64,000 nucleotides of DNA, from NCBI GenBank assembly GCA_017163975.1, contig JAFFSR010000251.1, forward strand, positions 8,990,001 through 9,054,000, given 5' to 3'. Positions 1 to 13,775 of the stretch are shown here, piece by piece. Source of the DNA: Anastatus disparis (lineage: Eukaryota; Arthropoda; Insecta; Hymenoptera; Eupelmidae). The notes below the pieces were generated by a model. That model did not search any database and was not told the origin of the DNA. It saw nothing but the letters and a program-made list of their open reading frames with translations. The position numbers were made by a program, and so were the translations under genes. Each line of letters opens with the position of its first letter. Within the stretch, counting starts at the first letter, position 1.

Positions 1-3000
1 TCTCGCATTGAAAATATTAGTCATTAAAATGAGCTACAACTTAATTTTTTAATGAAAATAAATCTTATAAGTTTGAAAAGTTTATAAACAAATATTAAAA
101 GTAACCTATATTCAGAAATAAATATAAAATATAATTTACTGTTAACTTTTCTTCAACGAAATTGAAAAACAATAAATAAATATAAAACTGTAAAATACTG
201 TATTTTCTGAATAAATATCAGAAAAATAAACAGCTCTACATTTATCGTCCATTAAAAAATCTTGCGCTGAAAGACTTTTATAGATATAGATACACAATAA
301 AAAGCAAACTTTAATAAAATCTTTTCATGAAATTCCATTAAAAATATTAAGTGGCCCAAATCTTCTGGATATTATATTCGATCAAGTCGTAAAAACAAGA
401 ATAGAACTAAAATAATAGAGCTTTAATAAAGAAATTTATTAATTATAAAGTTATATAATATTTTTCTCTAATAACGAAATATCAAAATTTACAATTTATG
501 GATATCTTTTAACATAGTATCGAAAAATATAATATGATTATAATCTACATAGAGGCGCATAATATCGGTTCAAGATCGTTCAAGCAGGTACACGAGCATG
601 AAACTTTTAGCGCATTTTTTACTACTCCGGTTGGAAAACTTTAGTTTAGTGCCATATCGAATTTAACTCAATAAATAATGTTTTTAGGTAATAATATTAA
701 TTCATCCAATTAAGTCGAATGATATTCAATTATTTTTATATTATTAAAATCATCTATAGTATAATGTATACAACAAAGTTTTTAATTGTATATTTTTATA
801 ATTAAATAATACAAATAGAATTGAAACAGTTGTATTTTCTACAACATTGAAAACAAATTGATTCTTGAATACTTTATACTGAATTAATTTTAAGATTTTA
901 ATTTAGCTGCTATGTGCAATGCATGTTTAAAATTTTAAACAAATCAAATATTTAAGGTATTCAAACAAAAATCGATTGACATTTAATAGTCGGTACATAC
1001 ATATGTATATATATGTTCAGCTTTATAACTGCAAAATCGTATAACAATAATTGGATATAGAATAACACGCAAATTTACAGTTCTCGAATTAGAATAATAT
1101 TGCGAACTGACATAACACGTTGAATTGTACCTATGAACGAATTTCTGATTTCAAAATTATGTAACAGAGCGTAAAGTTTATAGGATTATGCGTTTTGATT
1201 AATTCTAATATCAATAACTTTGATGTACATTTCAACAGGCTAATATAGGCAGAAATTGATAATTTTGAAATTACGTTTGAAATTACGAGTTTAGAATTAC
1301 AATACAATACGAATATGATCAATTATAATATTAATATTATTGTAAGGAATTTAACATTTTTAAAATAAACATATTGACTGAAAATATTTGAATATTTACC
1401 TTCATCTGTTAAGTCATGCAAAAAAATGCTTAAAAGTAATTACGTACATTATTTTGTTGACTTTATAAGTAGATATTTTTATTAAATATAATAGTTTGGA
1501 ACAATTATTTTTGTTAGCTATACGACCTCAATTTTTCCATTTATATCTCCAAACAAGATCAAAGTGGTCATAAATTCAATTGATTGTTATATAGAATAGT
1601 TGTTTTGCTTCCTGTCGCTCAATTTTTAAGAATACAATACGTCAAGGTGTATAATTTTAAAAGTATTACTCCCTAGTACAGTTATGTTTAAATTATATTT
1701 TTATTTTCTGAGAAGAATTGTTCCACGAGAGAAAGCTTCATAGCACAATGATTAAAATTTTATATTTTAATCCAAGCCAAATTTTGCTTTTCAAATTACA
1801 TTTAATCTTGTATCGCATTAATAAAAATAATTTAAAATATCTTTAAAAAAAAATAAATTGAACGATTTGTTCTTAATACTCAAACATATAAATCATTAAC
1901 AGTATTGATGATATTCAATATCTAATAATCACAGATAAAAGATAATTCAAAAAAGTGATAATCATTAGATATTATTCAAACTTTATCATAAACATCAAAT
2001 TTCATGAACTCAAATCCTTCGTAAAACTTTTCCTTCAACAATATATGTACTCTTGCTTATTGGTCAGTTATACGCTTCGAATTCACTATGTAAGAATTTA
2101 AATAAAAAAAACCAATACGAAAGGGATATTGTCCTACTAGAGAGGGGTATAGAGAGGAAAGAAAAAAACAATGGTATAGGAAAAAAAAGGAGAAAAATAT
2201 AAAGGAAAAAGTCTCATTTATAAGCGTTGTGTATAGTTCTGTATATAAAAGGAGGATCGATAAAGATTTCTCCCCTGGTTTATAGTCCGCGTGACTTGGA
2301 CTATAATCCACCTACAAGTGAAGGAGGAAAAAAATAAAATAAAAGGAAGCTATGATATGTGCGCAAAACGTGCGTCTATATATTATACGCGTAGTTGATG
2401 TAATTATAGAAAAATCATTATTGGATAATTTTTTTTATTCTTATCCTTATATTTGTAAAAATGTTTTCCAATGATTTTTCATTTACATGAACGAATTGAA
2501 CAAATTTTTGCTTATTTTATTAGTTTCTACGATGGAGAAACTCCTGCTCCTTTTTTCATTTCAGTTAAGATGGATAATATGTCAAACAATCTTTCTTTAC
2601 TGAATTCTTGTAATATTATTTTAAAAATAATAATTTGATAAAATAGAGTATTTAAAACTTCTATGAAACATAAAGAAGACTATTTATTTTCCGTTGCAGG
2701 TATAATAAATCATAAAGAAAGATCATGATAGCACGTGCTAGTGATCTCCAATATTTATTGAATTTAAGTGAATAAATGATTTTTTGATTAATGGACGATT
2801 TTTTTAACATTTAAAGGCTAAGAAATTTATCTGCGATGCAATTACGTACGATTTTTCATGTTCATGTTAAAATCACACAGGAAAAAAAGAAATTACACTT
2901 TAATTTTTCAATAGTGTCAAAAAATTTAATATATGAATTATAAAAATTTGATTACTCAAAGTGCAAGTTTTGTCTTATAAAACGTAACACCGTTAATTAT

Positions 3001-3130
3001 TAATTTTCTACAAATAAAATTCCAATAAAATATTTATGGATCCGCATCAGTGTACGGTGCTACACATGCATAAACATAATGAGTTTCTATCCGCATTGAA
3101 TAATTTGAAAAATAAACGAATCCTTGAACT
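1..3130. other. AT-rich intergenic DNA
   Basis: No coding region that I can support. Slightly more complex patches lie at 545-660 and 2050-2400. The latter contains a perfect 9-bp hairpin, TTATAGTCC / GGACTATAA, at 2280-2306. Open frames here are chance A/T-rich translations. Confidence 0.5.
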
Positions 3131-3139
3131 GTTTCTCCT

Positions 3140-3151
3140 TTTATTTTTATT
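3140..3151 (-). terminator. Tandem AATAAA poly(A) signals after the small gene
   Basis: The minus strand has two consecutive AATAAA hexamers (3151-3146 and 3145-3140), about 290 nt past the TGA at 3442. This would give a short, ordinary 3' UTR. Confidence 0.4.
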
Positions 3152-3441
3152 ATGCATAGCAACCAAGCCAAACTATTAAGCTTTTTTCGGCAATGCTCTA
3201 TTCATTTAAATTTCATGCTGTTTGCATAATTTAACATGAACTAAAGAAATCTAAAATAATCAATTCTCATTGTACGTATGATAAATAAAAATAAACTTTC
3301 ACCTGATTACGTTAATCTAAATCAAATAAATATTCTTCGAAAAAAAATTCTTAATATTAAATAATATGTACACAATGTAGAAATGTTATCTATATAAGAT
3401 AAAAATACTTTCTTGGCCTATCGCCGAAAACATTTCGCAAA

Positions 3442-3751
3442 TCATGAGATATCAGTATTTTGACAATTACTTTGACCGATAAAAGAAGTAACGATAGATT
3501 TGATCAAAGCTACAATACACTTGAAAGCTTCTTGATCAAAAAGCTCCTCCCAAATGAAAAAGGATACAAAGAGCGCAATCGTCAGGCCAACGATATATCC
3601 TTTACATTCAATATACCCACTTGCCCCCAAAAAAGATCCAGTAAAAATAAAATAAATAAAATAAAAAATCTATCTATATTTAGGTAATAAATAATAAGAT
3701 GTAGAATTTTACTTACTCGTCGATTTCTTCGTCCTCCAGCAGAAGACTCAT
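3442..3751 (-). CDS. Putative small single-pass membrane protein, 70 aa, unrecognised
   Basis: Two coding exons. 3717-3751 reads MSLLLEDEEID plus two bases and ends at a consensus donor GTAAGT (from 3716). 3619-3442 begins after the acceptor GGCAAG and continues in frame: DGYIECKGYIVGLTIALFVS then FFIWEELFDQEAFKCIVALI, ending NTDIS and TGA. The intron is 97 bp. The predicted product has an acidic N terminus, one hydrophobic segment at about residues 19-35, and a second amphipathic stretch near 43-57. A likely untranslated first exon lies upstream at 3892-3960, and AATAAA signals follow at 3151-3140. I do not recognise the family. The weak point is the unusual G-rich acceptor; the second exon may splice further. 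Confidence 0.55.
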
Positions 3752-3781
3752 TTCGGCTTTTTTTTTTGAAAGTGACAGGAT
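3717..3781 (-). other. Exon 2 of the small gene (5' UTR end plus first codons)
   Basis: The acceptor TTCTTAG ends at 3782 after a pyrimidine-rich tract, and the donor GTAAGT begins at 3716. It would join to a GC-rich leader exon whose donor CAG|GTATTT lies at 3892/3891, leaving a 110-bp intron. The ATG is at 3751 in the context CCGAAATG. Confidence 0.5.
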
Positions 3782-3891
3782 CTAAGAATGAGAAACAACT
3801 TTGAGATCACAAATTCACGAGAGTTTCTGTACTTTAATATAAAGTAAAAATCCTTTAATATTGTTTGACGTTTCGTTATAAAATAAAATAC

Positions 3892-4060
3892 CTGCGCGAA
3901 CGCGCGCGCCGATGACTGCGGAATAAGAAGTAGCGCGCCCTCCCAATATACCGTATAACAGAGCGAAGATTGTCTACGCAGACTTCTATCTTTTACTCTT
4001 TTAGATTTTTTTCCTTTTCTTTCTTACTTACTCATTATTACTGTGGCGCACGCGTATATA
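3892..4060 (-). promoter_or_regulatory. GC-rich promoter and leader exon of the small gene
   Basis: An isolated CpG-rich patch (GCGCGCGCGTTCGCGCAG on the minus strand, ending at the donor at 3892) in AT-rich surroundings. The minus strand shows TATACGGTATATTGGGAGGG just upstream. It looks like a start-site region for the gene at 3442-3751. Confidence 0.4.
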
Positions 4061-4184
4061 TTTCTTGTATACGAAATGGGGATGTGGTTCGATTCCTATA
4101 TACACGTGTGTGCATCTTCCCTAATGGGGTAGTTTCTTTTTTCACGCGTCTGCGCATTAACAACTAACATATATTTTTCATTTC

Positions 4185-4186
<2 letters not shown>

Positions 4187-4235
<49 letters not shown>
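4187..4235. repeat. (AT)n microsatellite
   Basis: About 24 uninterrupted AT units next to the promoter patch of the small gene. Confidence 0.95.
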
Positions 4236-4236
<1 letters not shown>

Positions 4237-4259
4237 CGTGTATGCATATATATGTACAT

Positions 4260-6650
4260 TATGGGATTTAAAGGAATGACACAAATATGTTAGTACCTAA
4301 AATTATATTAATACTATGTGGTTGGAGAAATTTAAATTTAGAAAAAAGTTCAAATAATTTTAGAGAATTTTTTTTTTTTTTTAAATTTTATGTTTTGTTT
4401 AGGTGAATTTGTAAATTCATGCAGAATGGAAGAGTCAATTTTTTACAAATTCATCTGGTTAGATTACATAGATAGTATAAAAAGTTTTTATTTTCATTTT
4501 TAATAGAATATTTAAAGTTTTAAATCTTTTTGTTATATTTGTAACATTCTTTCCTAAATAAATGAATTAATTTTTTATTATATATAGTCCTTCTGATATC
4601 ATTTAAAATTATTAACTTTCAATAATAATATTTTTAAGTAACAATATATTGTTGTTTTCAACTTCGTTCACTTATAGATGATTAAATGCTTTGGTCTTTA
4701 GATAGGAAGCGCTCAAAATATGGTCTCACAATAAAAAAATAGAATTTTTTATTAGAGCGCTGGTCTAATTTTGCTATAACTCTTTAATTGAACAGAAATA
4801 ATTTTGAATTTAACAGAAGTCTACATGGTCCAAAAGTTTTATAATTTTGCTCCAATAAAAAATCTTTTGATTTCGAAAAAAAAGTTAGAGTATATTTTTA
4901 TTTACAAAATGAATTTGATATTAATGTTATTCCTGTCAGGCCATTTAATTTTTAAAACAGATCATGTTTAGGCAGAGTAGAAATATGTTTAAATCAAACG
5001 AACATTTATTCGAAACATATTATTTTTCAAATAAAAAATACGGTATCGTTGAATATGAAATCTTCTAGAATCAAAAATAAATTGCTTATTCCAAGACTTG
5101 CTCTATTTTTTTTGTCCACGAATCCTCGCTCCGTGATCTTTTTATAAATTTTTTCAGGATAAACAAAAAATGTAGTGTATGAATTGTGACATCTTAAATA
5201 TACGTATAAAAAAATCTAAAAATCGTTTATAATATTGTGAAAGAAAACGTGATCAATCTTACAGTTCACAATTAGTTATTTAAACTTTGTCAACATTCAT
5301 CAAAAAATAAAAATTTATAGGAATTTATTGAGAAAAGCTTTATTAGTAAAAATTTAACACACTTCTAATATTTCAGATCCAGTAACATAAACAGAATTGC
5401 AATAATAATAAGATACGCGTTTTCAAAAGTAGAACTGTTTACTTGTTGTGGTAAATAAAAAAAATTTAATATTTATTTAATGATGAATTTTTTGTTATAT
5501 CTGAAAATTAAAAAACAGTTATTGTTTTTAATTATATTTTTGAAAACTGTACTCTATTTACGTTACGTTTTTATCACTATGAATAAATAGCCTGTGGTAA
5601 CCAATAAATAAAATAAATAATGTAAATGGAGTTCAAGGAAACCGCTAGAATCACAATGAAAATGAAAAAGAAACTTGTATAAAAAAATTCTAGTTTCGAA
5701 TCAACAATGGTTTACACTGTATTTGTAGGATATCATATATAGTATTATTTTTTCAATTTTTTGCGTCTTATATTTTCATAAAAATGCAAAATATAATAGA
5801 AACCTTTCAACATAGGAATTTCTTCTTCACATTTCCTGTGAATTTAAAAAAAAAATAGATTAGATTTAGTTTTTTTCTTGTAAAAAGTGAATGTTTCTCT
5901 AATTTTTAATAAATAAAATGAAAATATCCAAATATAAATGTATGATTGGTTTTTAATACCAATTTATTTATGTCTTGTAATTTTTGAAAAATCAGCTTTT
6001 GGTTGTCAGATTAAGATACAGATTACAAAAAATACAATGGTATAAAGAATTTATTTTTATGTTACACTTTATTTTAATCGAGATACTTTTTTAATGTTTA
6101 AAATTTTTATCGAAGTAGAAAATTATTGAATCTAGTCAGTAAATTTAAAAATGTAATTATATCATAGATCTTCATAACAGTTGTAATGAAATGTGCTTAT
6201 TTTAATAATTTTCAAATGTTAGCATTGCTAATTAAAATTAATGAAATTATTTTTATTACCTGATTGTGCAGAATTGGCTTTATCTCCATTTTCTCGCGCG
6301 AATGCGGAAATACTTCTAATTAAGCTTAGTTTGATCAAATGAAGCCTTGTAATACTTAATACAAGGTCTTGACTTTACGAAGTTCAACTGGTATCGGTCA
6401 AGTACAACAGAGTTTTGAATCATACATGTTTTCTAGAATTGTAAAGCATTGTATGTTTTGATATAAAAAAAATATTGTACTTTAAACTTTCCTTTAAATT
6501 TCTTTATTTATCCGGAATTTTATAACTCAATTTCTTACGCATTCAAAAGAGCTTTCCATTTATCTCAAAAAAAATTGAAGTTAAGCAATAATTTTAATCG
6601 AATATAAGAAAATCAATAGAAAAAATTCGAACAAATTAATTATTCTTACA
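4260..6650. other. AT-rich intergenic DNA
   Basis: No gene, RNA or clear transposon end seen. Only scattered homopolymers and AT-rich words. Confidence 0.5.
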
Positions 6651-7043
6651 TGGAGAGTGTCAAAGTTCCAGGTCACCGATTTCTCTCAAATTTCGGGAGA
6701 TGATTTAGGATGCAGAAACATAAGCAAAGCCAAAATTTTAAATCCTAACGTTCATTATTTCCACAGTCGAAGACAATTAGAAAAGTTTTCAACTGTTAAA
6801 TAGTTAAAAGTTTAAAACTTTTTCAAATGAAAGCTGAGCTTGAATCCCTTCGAAGTAACAGTTATGATATCTCAAAATATTATTTTTTTCCCAAAGATTA
6901 TTAAATTAAGGTACTATAATTGTCCGTAACTAGGGAAATATTGAACATTGGAGTCTAAAATTTTGCTAAGTTAGGCTTTTCTTATGTTTGTACATCCAGA
7001 ATTAACTTCGAAAATCGACAACCAAGATCCCTAACACTTTTCT
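6651..7043. mobile_element. Foldback MITE-like element, about 393 bp
   Basis: The two halves are imperfect inverted copies of each other over roughly 130 bp. TGGAGAGTGTCAAAGTTCCA at the left matches GAAAAGTGTTAGGGATCTTG on the opposite strand at the right. Internal matches continue (ACATAAGCAAAGCC with ACATAAGAAAAGCC, and GTTCATTATTTCC with GTTCAATATTTCC). There is no open frame. This is the form of a nonautonomous foldback DNA transposon; the family is unknown. Confidence 0.7.
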
Positions 7044-7319
7044 GATTAGTACATACAATTTATTGCAGTACATCAATATAAGGTTTTATTTTTAAATCTT
7101 GTTTATATTTTTGTGCAAAATTTTGATTAATTTTAATAACATTGAATATTAAGGTCAAGAAACAAATAATTATTTTTTATTGTAGTATTTCTAATGAATT
7201 GTTTTGAGATTTTAAAATTTATATATTTACCACTCTTGAACTTAAAATAAAAATCAGTTTTTTATATCAACACGTTTACTGTCAAATTTTTCTAAAATTT
7301 TATAGTTGTATAAACAACA

Positions 7320-7320
<1 letters not shown>

Positions 7321-7372
<52 letters not shown>
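7321..7372. repeat. (TA)n microsatellite
   Basis: About 25 uninterrupted TA units. Confidence 0.95.
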
Positions 7373-7376
<4 letters not shown>

Positions 7377-10300
7377 GTTAATTCTAAGATATTTTTAACA
7401 AAATTGTGATGTTCATAGCGAAAAAAAATTAATATAATAAAAATTACAAATTGTAAAATAAATTTATATAACGAATTATTTTCCTAACAAAATAATATAA
7501 TCAACATTTGAAATCTAAGTATTTACATGAATTCTAATTTATATTTATGTCATTTATATAACTGTAGATTAACAGTATTTGCCATCTGAAAAATTTAATT
7601 ATCAATGTTTTTTTCATGACAAAAGATTTACGTTAATTTTTTAGTAATCAAATAGTTGTAAATGAAAATTTTATTCGGATGTTTCATCATTTTAAAGTTT
7701 CTATCAAAAAGTTTTCTTTATTCATTCATATTGCCTTTGAACTATTGAATTTTTAAATTATAAAATATAATAAGAATACAAAATAAAATTAAAAATATTA
7801 AAATTAAACATATATATATCACAAAAGAAAAGTAAACCTTAATGAATATTTTTCTGGCTAGGGTAATCTGTACTTTAGAGGTACAAACAAAAAAGCATGG
7901 TTTTTTTATATTTTCTCATTAATGTATATTATTTATTATAAATAAGTTAGAAACATTGATTTCATCGTGGGCTTTGTAGGTGTTTACATTTTTTACACAC
8001 AGAAAGAATACCCAACGTATTACGCATTTTTTTTTCCTCGGAAAACTGTATACTTTTTTTTCAATATGACGAGAAATGATTTTACAAATGAAGTTTAACC
8101 ACGAGTTTTACGCGTTCATTCACTCGTTCATCTCAAATTGTTTTGCTTTTTTTTCCAATTTATTTTTTTTGTCTCATTTTTTTATTTCTTAATTTTTTTT
8201 TCCTTCATTAATTCTTTATTTTTTTTTTCAACCATTTATTTGTTATAGCGCGCGAGGTGCCTGTATATAATAACATTCTCTCATCGCTGCATTTTCTCTA
8301 TTCGCCGGACATGCACAGCGCACAACACACATACAAGAATTTGTTATTTTTATTTATTTATTTATTTTTAAATTCCTTTCAATATACGCACGCTTCGAAA
8401 ATTTTTTCTTCCTTGCTGATACATTCTTTTTCTTTTTTGCTTTAATCTTCAAGCCAAGAATTGTCCATTTTTTTTAAAAATTACTTTCTATTTTCGATCC
8501 ACCTCCGTCATCTGTACTTCTTTCATTTGCTTCGACATTGTCGATGCCATTGACAAGAGAGAAGTTGCTCTTTTTTCCCCTAAAACTTTGTTTTAAGTCT
8601 CACATATTTGTTGAAATTTGATATACTTCTTATGGATTAGTACACTTATTTACTTTTACAATCACTATATAAGCTTTTTTTACACTTAGTCTCGTTATTA
8701 TTACAAAAAGAAATTTACGCGCAAAGAAATCGTTGTACGACATACGTTGCTTTGTAAAAAATTCATTTTATTAAAAAATAACAATTTACATTTAATGTAA
8801 GTTTATTGAAAAAAAGTTTTATTAATGAGAAATATTAAAAGCAAAGTATGTGAAAAAAGTAACTGCATTTTGGAAAGTTTAGCAAAATTCAACAAATACC
8901 AACCGATTATTCAACTTTTCTATGTACCATTTCACAATAGAAAAAAAGATTTCTTAAGCGGCGCACACGGGCTCGTCGCGTACAATTTAATAAAACGCAA
9001 TCGCAAAAGATTCTGTCGTTATCTCATTTACTCATTACTCTCATCATTCACTCATTTAGTTTTTTTTTGTTCTCTCCCTCAATTCTCTCTCTTTCTCCTC
9101 AAAAAATTTTTTATTTTATTTCTTTTTTCTCATCTCGCTTCTTTTTGTGTTAATAGCTCGCTTTTCTTTGTTTAGTGCTTTCATAATTCTTTCTCTCGAT
9201 ACATCCTTAAAATTTTTTGTTATTTATGATTTTTTTTAAATTTAGTTTTTCTTCTATTCATTTTTAAAACATCGATCGTCAGTCTCGAACATTCTCACTC
9301 CACACTGAAAAAACCAAGCAATATTATAATTATTATTTCAATATTATTTTGTTGTTATCTCTTAATATTATACTTAATTCAATGTATTTATATATTTTAT
9401 AATTCTTCCATAAACTCATATTTTTATTTTTTTTTTTCATCATCTTTCACCAACGTCAAATTTTTTTTCATTTTTTTTTGCAAACCATTGTAAGCAATAG
9501 TCAATTTGTATCGATAAATTCTCATTAGCGAACTTTTTTTCCTTTATCATCACGTACCAAAGGTAAGATTTATTTTTTTTATTAAACCTCGCGTATGTAT
9601 ACATTTTTGTTCTTTATGTTTTAACGCGTGTATTTATGCATTCCCATTACTTCCCTTTTTTTATATATCTTGACCGCTTTAATTTGTGTACGTGTAATTT
9701 GTGCTTTTATTTCTGGAATAATGTGAATTAGGTGCGCGCCGCTGTTGTCAATCACCAAGCAATATTTTTTTTAGAAAAAAAAATCTTTTTTTCGTTTTTC
9801 TTTAGTTATATTTTCGTATTTGTAATTTTTTTGTTTTTATTACACTTTGACACTTTCTTGTACACCTCTGTGCTTGCATAATTTTATTATTATTATTTTC
9901 TTTTTATTTTTTGATTAAGATCGCGAGCGCAAGAAGGAAAAGAACGTTAGCTCTCTCGCATATTTTTTTCTTGTTTTAATATGTGTATATGTATATATAC
10001 GTACATATTCATACACACGTACATATACATATACACGTATGTATAGTAATAGGAAGGGCTAAGCGGGACGTATATTTTTTCGCTGTATTCAATAGCTTTC
10101 ATTACTTTTGCAATAAGTATCTTTTCAATAATAAATATTTATGTTCTCAAAATCTTTTTTATAAAACTATTACAAAAACGTAAATAATTTAAATGGTATA
10201 AACAATTCTAAAAAAAACAACATTTTTATATACCTTTATATAAATATATTTCTTTTTTTTCAAAATTAAGAGCAATAATTTAATTACATTTTATAAATAT

Positions 10301-13300
10301 TCTTTCGCATAAAACAAAATTACATTAAAGACTTTAAATTACTCTTAATTTTGGACATTTAACTTATCTTAGTATGACACATTTAGTACTCTAGCTAAAT
10401 ACGCTTTTTAAGCTATATATATAAATATATGACCATGTTTTTCAAATATCTGTTTAAACTATATGGCAATTTGTTCTAAAAAAACTTCCTATTTCTTTTT
10501 CAACATTATTTATATATACTTATTACAAACAAGCGATAAATTCTTTCTTATTTCTTATAAAAGAAAAAAATAACTGAAAATCTGTACAGATGGTGAAACA
10601 ATAAGAACTGTGTTATATGTAAAATGCTTACACAATAGTTGTGTTCAAATCCTTTGGCCGCGGAATGTTTTAATATCTGTACAAATTCTCAGTAGTAGCT
10701 TGCAAAAAAAAAAATACAAATAAAAAAATAAAACAAATAGTACACGACACTTATACAAAAGTAACAAAAGTTCTTTTTACATGCGAACGTTTTTATTATT
10801 TTTTGTTAACTTTTATTTTCCATCGAGAAGGAAGAAAAGTCGGAGGGAGAAGAGTAAACTTTTTTTTTTCGTTCTATCTTTTATATCTTTGTTTTCTTAT
10901 TTTTATATTCACTCTCTTTTTTTTTATTTCGCATTCGCTTTGTCGAAGAATATAATAAGGTAGGAGACAATTAATAACGCGCTGGCTAGCCATTTAGCGA
11001 GCGCAGGCAGTGAGCGATTCATCATATACGTACGCAACGTAAATCGTATTTGTAATATATATTTATATATAATATCCATTTTATTTTTTAATGATTTTGC
11101 TTAAATTATTGATCTGTTTTCTTTATTTGTTGCTTAAATTACTCTTCTCCTTTAATTTCTATTTTTTTTTCATCTGCATATTATATTCCATCATAATGTT
11201 TCTTCAGTTTCAAATCACTTATATTTTATATCAAGTAAAAGGAGGAAGAGGGGTCATCGAAGGGTGTTTTGAAAAGTACGAACAAGGCTAGTGGCGGGGA
11301 AATGTCATATTTTATTTTTAATTTTATTTTAATCTTAATCATTATTTATGTTTATTTTCTTCAAGTTTTACATTTCAACAGTCCCGCGCACTAGATGAAA
11401 GTATTTGCAATGCCGTCGCAAGGCGAGGCTGCTTATCAAAGTTACTTTTATTATAATTTTTTTGTTTTTTTTTTAAATTTTCGGTTTGTGTGCTTGTGTA
11501 TATGTGACGCAACACACATTACGCCCATCTAATTATTTATAAAAGTCAAAAAGAAGAAAAATAAATGCTTTATTAGGATGGGCAAATAGAAAGATGAATA
11601 AAAACTTTTTTTGTTTATTTTACCCGTTGTTTTTATTTTATTTTTTTTCTTCTAAAGGTATTTTAGGAAATAAAGATTTTAAAAAAATAATTTTTTAATT
11701 TTTGATGAAACGAGAAAAAATTTAAAATATCGTCTTAAGGGTTGGTCCATTGTTTATTGTTCAAAGCTGCAGATGGAAATAATTGTGTTAAAATATTACG
11801 GATTGGTTTGATAAAAAAAAATTGCCAAAAAATTCTAACATTTTTTTGGCGTGAAAAAATTTTTAAAATCATAAACAAGATCAAAGTAATCTAAATTTTT
11901 GTAGAAAAGTTTTTTGTAAATATAAATTACAAAATTAATTTTCAAAAAATTTTTCTTGTAAGATTTGTACTGTTACTTTCTCCTGAATTTTAAGAAGACT
12001 TAATATTGTACAAAGATATTTGTTTTCATATAAAACGTATAAAAAATATCAAGCATTACAAAGTTTAAAAAAATAAGAATGTTATAGAAGTACCCTTAAA
12101 ATTAATTTTTCTTATATCATAGCATGAAAATACAGACAGAATTTTCTTTTTTTTTAGTAAAATGATTTAAATGCACATATTATTTCTATTTGCAGCCATT
12201 CCAGTCGAACATTTTAAAAACAATTTAACGATTTAAAAGAAATAAAATTATAATAAATTTCTGTCTCAGATAAAAGACTAGATCTTCATGTTTGGAGGAC
12301 GATCGAGATCGCAGCTCTTTAACTATATTAAAGAGCACACTTCTTATAAAATCGAAAATGATACGGTTGATTATTGACGCTTTCAAATTTGTAATTTACT
12401 ATTATTTTTTTTTTCATTAATCTTTTAGTACTTAAAGCTTTGTATGGAATGACAGTATTTTTACATTTTACAGCGTTTAATAGGTTATTATTAAAGATAT
12501 TCATTTCCCCTAGAACAATGTCATTGACAGCATAAAAATTGGATAAAAGTTTATTTTATTTCAAAATATAATGATTAGGCAATTAAAATAAATTGATTAG
12601 AATAAAAATTATATAATTTCACAAAAATTATTTCACTCTATACATTTCGATTCAATGAGTTGATATTTTTAATTACAATAGTTTATTTAAAAATTCAAAT
12701 GCAGCAATATAATATATTATAAACATATAATTAAATTAAAAAACATATAATTATAAATTATTGATTATCTAATTTTCAAATATCTTTATATCCAAATGAT
12801 TGTATTTCAAATAAAAAACAGTACATGCAGTGAAGAAAAAATTTAGTATTAGCTTGAATGGTGTAAAATTTTATAGATCTTTGTCCTCTCGCGGTATTTT
12901 TTTACTTACTTGCTGACTTATTTCGACGCTCGCCTATTCTAGATATTTTTATATAATATATATATATAACAATATTTATAAGATGAAATGTGAATCTGTG
13001 TCACATGCAGAAAAAACTCTTAGTAATTCCTGGCATATTAAAAAAAAACCACAAAAGAAAAAACACTTTGGCTCTTCGCGTCTAACAAAGGACTGCAATA
13101 AAAACACCATACTAATAAATGGCACTACAATTGCTCTCACTCGTGTCTCCAACTAATTTGTGATTAAAAAGCTTTTCGTACCGATTTTTTTGCATTCTAT
13201 CATTTTCATAATTTTCTTTTTCTAGCATTTATTATTTCCACACACGCATACATACTTTCTATCTCACTCTTTCTTTAGTCATCTTTTCTTAAAGAAAAAA

Positions 13301-13649
13301 AGATAGAAAAAACAAAAATTTTACCACGCCTTTTTATTGAATTCATAGCTAATTTAATTAAACTTTATGCTGTTTCTCAAATCTTTCTCTATCTTCACAT
13401 TGATGATCATTCATATCTCTTTTAAGATAATCTTAATTCCTAATAACTTTATCTATTGAATTTATTTAAATCTTTTTCATTTTTTCGAACTCTCAACCCG
13501 AGACTGACACTGGACAGACATGACACAGCGCGGCTAAATACGCTTTGATCGGTGAGATTTCTTTTTTTTCCATTATTTATTAATTAATAATTTACGATTC
13601 TTTATATACTTCAATTAATTTTACCGCCTAAACCAATGTTTATCGATTT

Positions 13650-13775
13650 GTTTATATATATGTATATATACACATACATATATGTACATACACACACATA
13701 TACATATATATATATGTATATTTATATACGTATATATATATGTGCGTATATATAAATATATATATGTATATGATG
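13650..13775. repeat. TA/CA/TG mixed microsatellite
   Basis: Alternating TATA, TGTA and CACA words over about 125 bp, an alternating purine-pyrimidine tract. Confidence 0.85.

Noticed and set aside
12300..12360. Hairpin GCTCTTTAA...TTAAAGAGC as a histone-like or miRNA stem
   Set aside because: The stem is short, with no histone context and no recognised miRNA arm.
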